A DNA stretch of 8,434 nucleotides from DASTGO01 sp035719045 (GTDB taxonomy: Bacteria; Actinomycetota; Actinomycetes; Actinomycetales; Kineosporiaceae), in assembly GCA_035719045.1 (NCBI GenBank), contig DASTGO010000025.1:1-8434 (forward strand). The letters are read 5' to 3'. The notes beneath the pieces are model-generated. The model made no database searches and was not told the DNA's origin. It saw nothing but the letters and a program-made list of their open reading frames with translations. Every line of letters begins with the position of its first letter. The first letter of the stretch is position 1. A program made the position numbers and the translations under genes. Positions 6,681 to 8,434 of this stretch are shown here, piece by piece.

Positions 6681-7852
6681 CCAGGATCGCGCGTCTGGTG
6701 GAGGTGCACCGGCTGGCGGTGGCCGGTGGTGAGGTGGGGATCGCGCGGGATGTCGGTCGTCGGGTGTCGCGGGTGTGGCTGCGTACGTCGCGGTTCGCTG
6801 ACGTGGCCCGGATCGCGGAGTTGACCTTGACATTGGGGCCCGATGCGGGCGCCTTGTACGACCTGGGGTGGGCGCAGCAGGCCACGGGACGGCGGCGGGA
6901 GGCGCTGGCCTTGTACGAGCAGGCTCTTGCCCTGTGCCAAACCGCGAACAACCGTTGGAACGAAGCCGCCACACTCTCCAGCATCGGCCTCGTATACGAC
7001 AGCCTGGGGGAGCGTGCTCGGGCGTTGGAGTACTTCGAGCAGTCCCTGCCCATTGCGCGGGAGGTTGGTGACCGGGCTGGCGAAGCCGCCACTTTGAACA
7101 ACGTCGGCCAGGTGTACGACCACCTGGGGGAGCGGGGGCGGGCCCTGGAGCACTACCGGCAGTCCCTGCCCCTCACCCGGGAGGTCGGGGACCGGGCCGG
7201 CGAAGCCACCACCCTGAACAACATCGGCGCCGTGTACAACGGGTTGGGGGAGCGTGGGCGGGCGCTGAAGTACTACCACCAGGCCCTGCCCGTGCTGCGG
7301 GAGGTCGGGGACCGAGCCGGTGAAGCCGCCACGTTGAACAACATCGGCCTCGCGTACCGGCAACTGGGGGAGTTGGAGCGGGCCCTGGAGTACTACCAGC
7401 AGGCCCTCCCCATCCGCCGGGAGGTCGGGGACCGGGCCGGTGAAGCCGCCACGCTGAACAACATCGGCCTCGTGTGCGACGGCCTGGGGGATCGGGGTCG
7501 GGCTCTGGAGTACTTCCAGCAGGCCCTGCCCCTCACCCGAGAGGTTGGCGACCGGGCCGGCGAAGCCGTGACCCTGAACAACGTCAGCGCGATCCAGTTC
7601 CGGCAAGGGGATCTGGAAGGGGCGCTAACGACGCTGCGCGGGGTCCTGGAACTGATCCGTGCTGTCTGTGACCAGGCAGCCGAGGCGCAGATCAGTTTCA
7701 ACATGGCGATCCTGCTGCACCAGATGCGCCGGATGGACGAGGCGATCACGTTCCTGACCCAGGCCATCGCCCTCGCGGAGCGGACCGGCCACCCGTCACT
7801 GGGCCAGATGCAGGCTTTCCGCGGCCAGATCGAAGGAACAGCGAAGGGATGA
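6677..7852 (+). CDS. TPR repeat protein (TPR-B')
   Basis: A 391-residue intact paralogue of TPR-B. The shared N-terminal module (residues 1-55) is followed by a diverged TPR (56-95), five regular 40-residue units (96-295), two diverged units (296-375, containing AIQFRQGDLEGALTTLRGVL and ILLHQMRRMDEAITFL) and the tail GQMQAFRGQIEGTAKG. The C-terminal two units and tail distinguish the B type from the A type. Start GTG 6677 overlaps the TPR-A' stop (GTGA), with no ribosome binding site. It is the last gene of the operon. Likely a sensor/adaptor subunit for the CHAT-STAND protein (inference); the function of the two protein types is unknown. The purine-rich sequence that serves the EACC1-like gene after TPR-B is also present here (gaagga, then aaggg), but no EACC1 gene follows. 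Confidence 0.9.
   Translation: MTRIARLVEVHRLAVAGGEVGIARDVGRRVSRVWLRTSRFADVARIAELTLTLGPDAGALYDLGWAQQATGRRREALALYEQALALCQTANNRWNEAATLSSIGLVYDSLGERARALEYFEQSLPIAREVGDRAGEAATLNNVGQVYDHLGERGRALEHYRQSLPLTREVGDRAGEATTLNNIGAVYNGLGERGRALKYYHQALPVLREVGDRAGEAATLNNIGLAYRQLGELERALEYYQQALPIRREVGDRAGEAATLNNIGLVCDGLGDRGRALEYFQQALPLTREVGDRAGEAVTLNNVSAIQFRQGDLEGALTTLRGVLELIRAVCDQAAEAQISFNMAILLHQMRRMDEAITFLTQAIALAERTGHPSLGQMQAFRGQIEGTAKG
6842..7801 (+). repeat. 120-bp tandem repeat array (8 TPR units) in TPR-B'
   Basis: Units start at 6842, 6962, 7082, 7202, 7322, 7442, 7562 and 7682, strictly 120 bp each. There are two more regular units than in TPR-B, so the two genes differ by a whole-unit gain or loss. Confidence 0.9.
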
Positions 7853-7866
7853 CAGCGGGCCTGTAG
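7849..7866 (+). other. Vestigial start codon where an EACC1 gene would begin
   Basis: An ATG overlaps the TPR-B' stop as ATGA, exactly as at the TPR-B/EACC1 junction (2988-2991), with the same gaagga and aaggg sequences upstream. Here the frame reads only Met-Thr-Ala-Gly-Leu and then stops (TAG 7864-7866). It is probably the edge of the duplicated TPR-A/B segment, or the relic of a lost downstream gene. It is too short to be a gene. Confidence 0.4.
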
Positions 7867-7888
7867 TTGGGCGCGTCGAGGGGGCGGA

Positions 7889-7906
7889 CACGGGTCAAGT
7901 CCCGTG
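7889..7906 (+). terminator. Hairpin downstream of the operon, possible terminator
   Basis: cacggg (7889-7894) and cccgtg (7901-7906) form a 6-bp GC-rich stem with a 6-nt loop, 36 nt after the last stop codon. There is no U-tract. The position suits termination of the six-gene operon, but the stem is short and could be chance. Confidence 0.3.
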
Positions 7907-8351
7907 GCGCAGGCGCAGGACCAGAGCGGTGGACTTCCGTGGGGGCTCCGCTGGCTGCGGGCGTGAGTGCCCGAGCGGTCGGTGGACGCGAGGCGATGGA
8001 ATCCTCCGTGGAATCCCGGAGAACGTTCGCTCTGATCGCTGAGTGGCATCGGAGCGTGGTGGTGACGTATCGGTGCTGGTGGGAGGCGTGGAGGGTTCGC
8101 CCGGTGTCCTCGCAATGCGTCGGCCCGGCGTTCGGGGGGACCGGCCCTTCGTCTCACGTCGTGGCGGCAAATGGATGGCAGCGGACGGCCCTGATCCGGC
8201 GTCAACGCAGGTCGCGGAGTTCTCATGGAGCGGTGTGGGAGACCGCTACGGGTGGGTTGCTCCACGTCGGCCACACCTGCGGTGAAGATCCGCGCGCGGA
8301 GTGTTGTGCTCGGGCAGCATGTGGGCATGCGCGCTGGTGGGCGGGGTTGAC
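7907..8351. other. Intergenic region without a supported gene
   Basis: About 445 bp between the operon and the caspase-like gene. Frames are open on both strands, including one from ATG 7996 that stays open to the window end, but the translations are irregular and Trp/Arg/Cys-rich, match nothing I know, and that frame overlaps the caspase-like start. The region probably contains the promoter of the gene at 8352; no clear -35/-10 pair was found. Confidence 0.5.
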
Positions 8352-8434
8352 GTGGCCGAGGGTGGAGCGTCGCGGGGTCGGTTCGTGGGGGTGGGGGTCG
8401 GGGCGTATGACTGCCCCGATCTTGAGGCGTTGCC
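8352..8434 (+). CDS. Caspase-like (peptidase C14) protein, N-terminal fragment
   Basis: Only the first 27 codons lie in the window. From GTG 8352 the frame reads MAEGGASRGRFVGVGVGAYD, continuing CPDLEAL and still open at the edge. The pattern basic-(R)-F/Y-hydrophobic-x-x-G-V-x-x-Y-D-x-P-x-L-x-x-L-P is typical of the first strand and loop of bacterial caspase-fold proteases, which often open STAND/TPR conflict proteins in actinomycetes. The G-rich tgggcgggg at 8338-8346 may serve as ribosome binding site; in-frame alternatives are ATG 8319 and GTG 8301 (frame open from 8286). The catalytic His and Cys would lie beyond the window, so activity cannot be judged. The neighbouring CHAT gene encodes a protease of the same clan, which supports the assignment. 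Confidence 0.5.
   Translation, partial: MAEGGASRGRFVGVGVGAYDCPDLEAL

Noticed and set aside
1150..7801. Regular repeats considered as CRISPR or minisatellite DNA
   Set aside because: The period is exactly 40 codons, stays in frame and encodes TPR motifs; there are no spacers of unrelated sequence between short repeats.
7858..7917. tRNA-like segment: gggcctgtag start, gggtcaagtccc T-arm-like hairpin, caggcgc partial acceptor match
   Set aside because: It is only about 60 nt, lacks an anticodon arm, has a wrong base in the T-loop and an imperfect acceptor stem; at best a decayed tRNA or chance.
7996..8434. Open frame from ATG 7996 to the window edge with GAGG just upstream
   Set aside because: The translation is Trp/Cys/Arg-rich with no family resemblance, and it overlaps the better-supported caspase-like start in another frame.

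Overview
The window is high-GC DNA with strong G/C third-position bias, GTG starts and 4-bp start/stop overlaps, as expected of a filamentous actinomycete (Streptomyces or a relative; the genus cannot be fixed from the sequence). It opens with the last 111 codons of an ACR3-type arsenite efflux permease, followed by a 9-bp inverted repeat. About 640 bp without an intact gene follow, holding a recognisable frameshifted relic of an RNA-polymerase-alpha-CTD-like domain.

The core (982-7852) is one compact plus-strand operon of six genes: TPR-A (982-2061), TPR-B (2058-2991, broken by a 2-bp loss), a 110-aa EACC1-like protein (2988-3320), a CHAT protease-STAND NTPase (3334-5604), TPR-A' (5601-6680) and TPR-B' (6677-7852). 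Every junction except one is a 4-bp ATGA or GTGA overlap; the exception is a 13-nt gap before the CHAT gene. The TPR-A/TPR-B pair is therefore present twice, once on each side of EACC1-CHAT. All four TPR proteins share an N-terminal helical module of about 56 residues followed by exact 40-residue (120-bp) TPR units.

The arrangement looks like a STAND-type conflict or immune system. In many relatives a single chain carries CHAT, NB-ARC and TPRs. Here the chain appears to have been cut at the end of the STAND module, and the TPR arm is encoded by several separate, duplicated genes whose variation falls at positions that bind ligand in TPR proteins. My working model (inference) is that exchangeable TPR subunits sense a trigger, the STAND module oligomerises on NTP, and the CHAT protease (His217/Cys262) is the effector, with EACC1 as an accessory component.

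The 3' flank (7853-8351) has a short hairpin and no convincing gene. A short Met-Thr-Ala-Gly-Leu-stop frame sits where EACC1 would begin after the second TPR pair. The window ends inside the first codons of a likely caspase-like protein (from 8352), a second clan CD protease candidate next to the CHAT gene.
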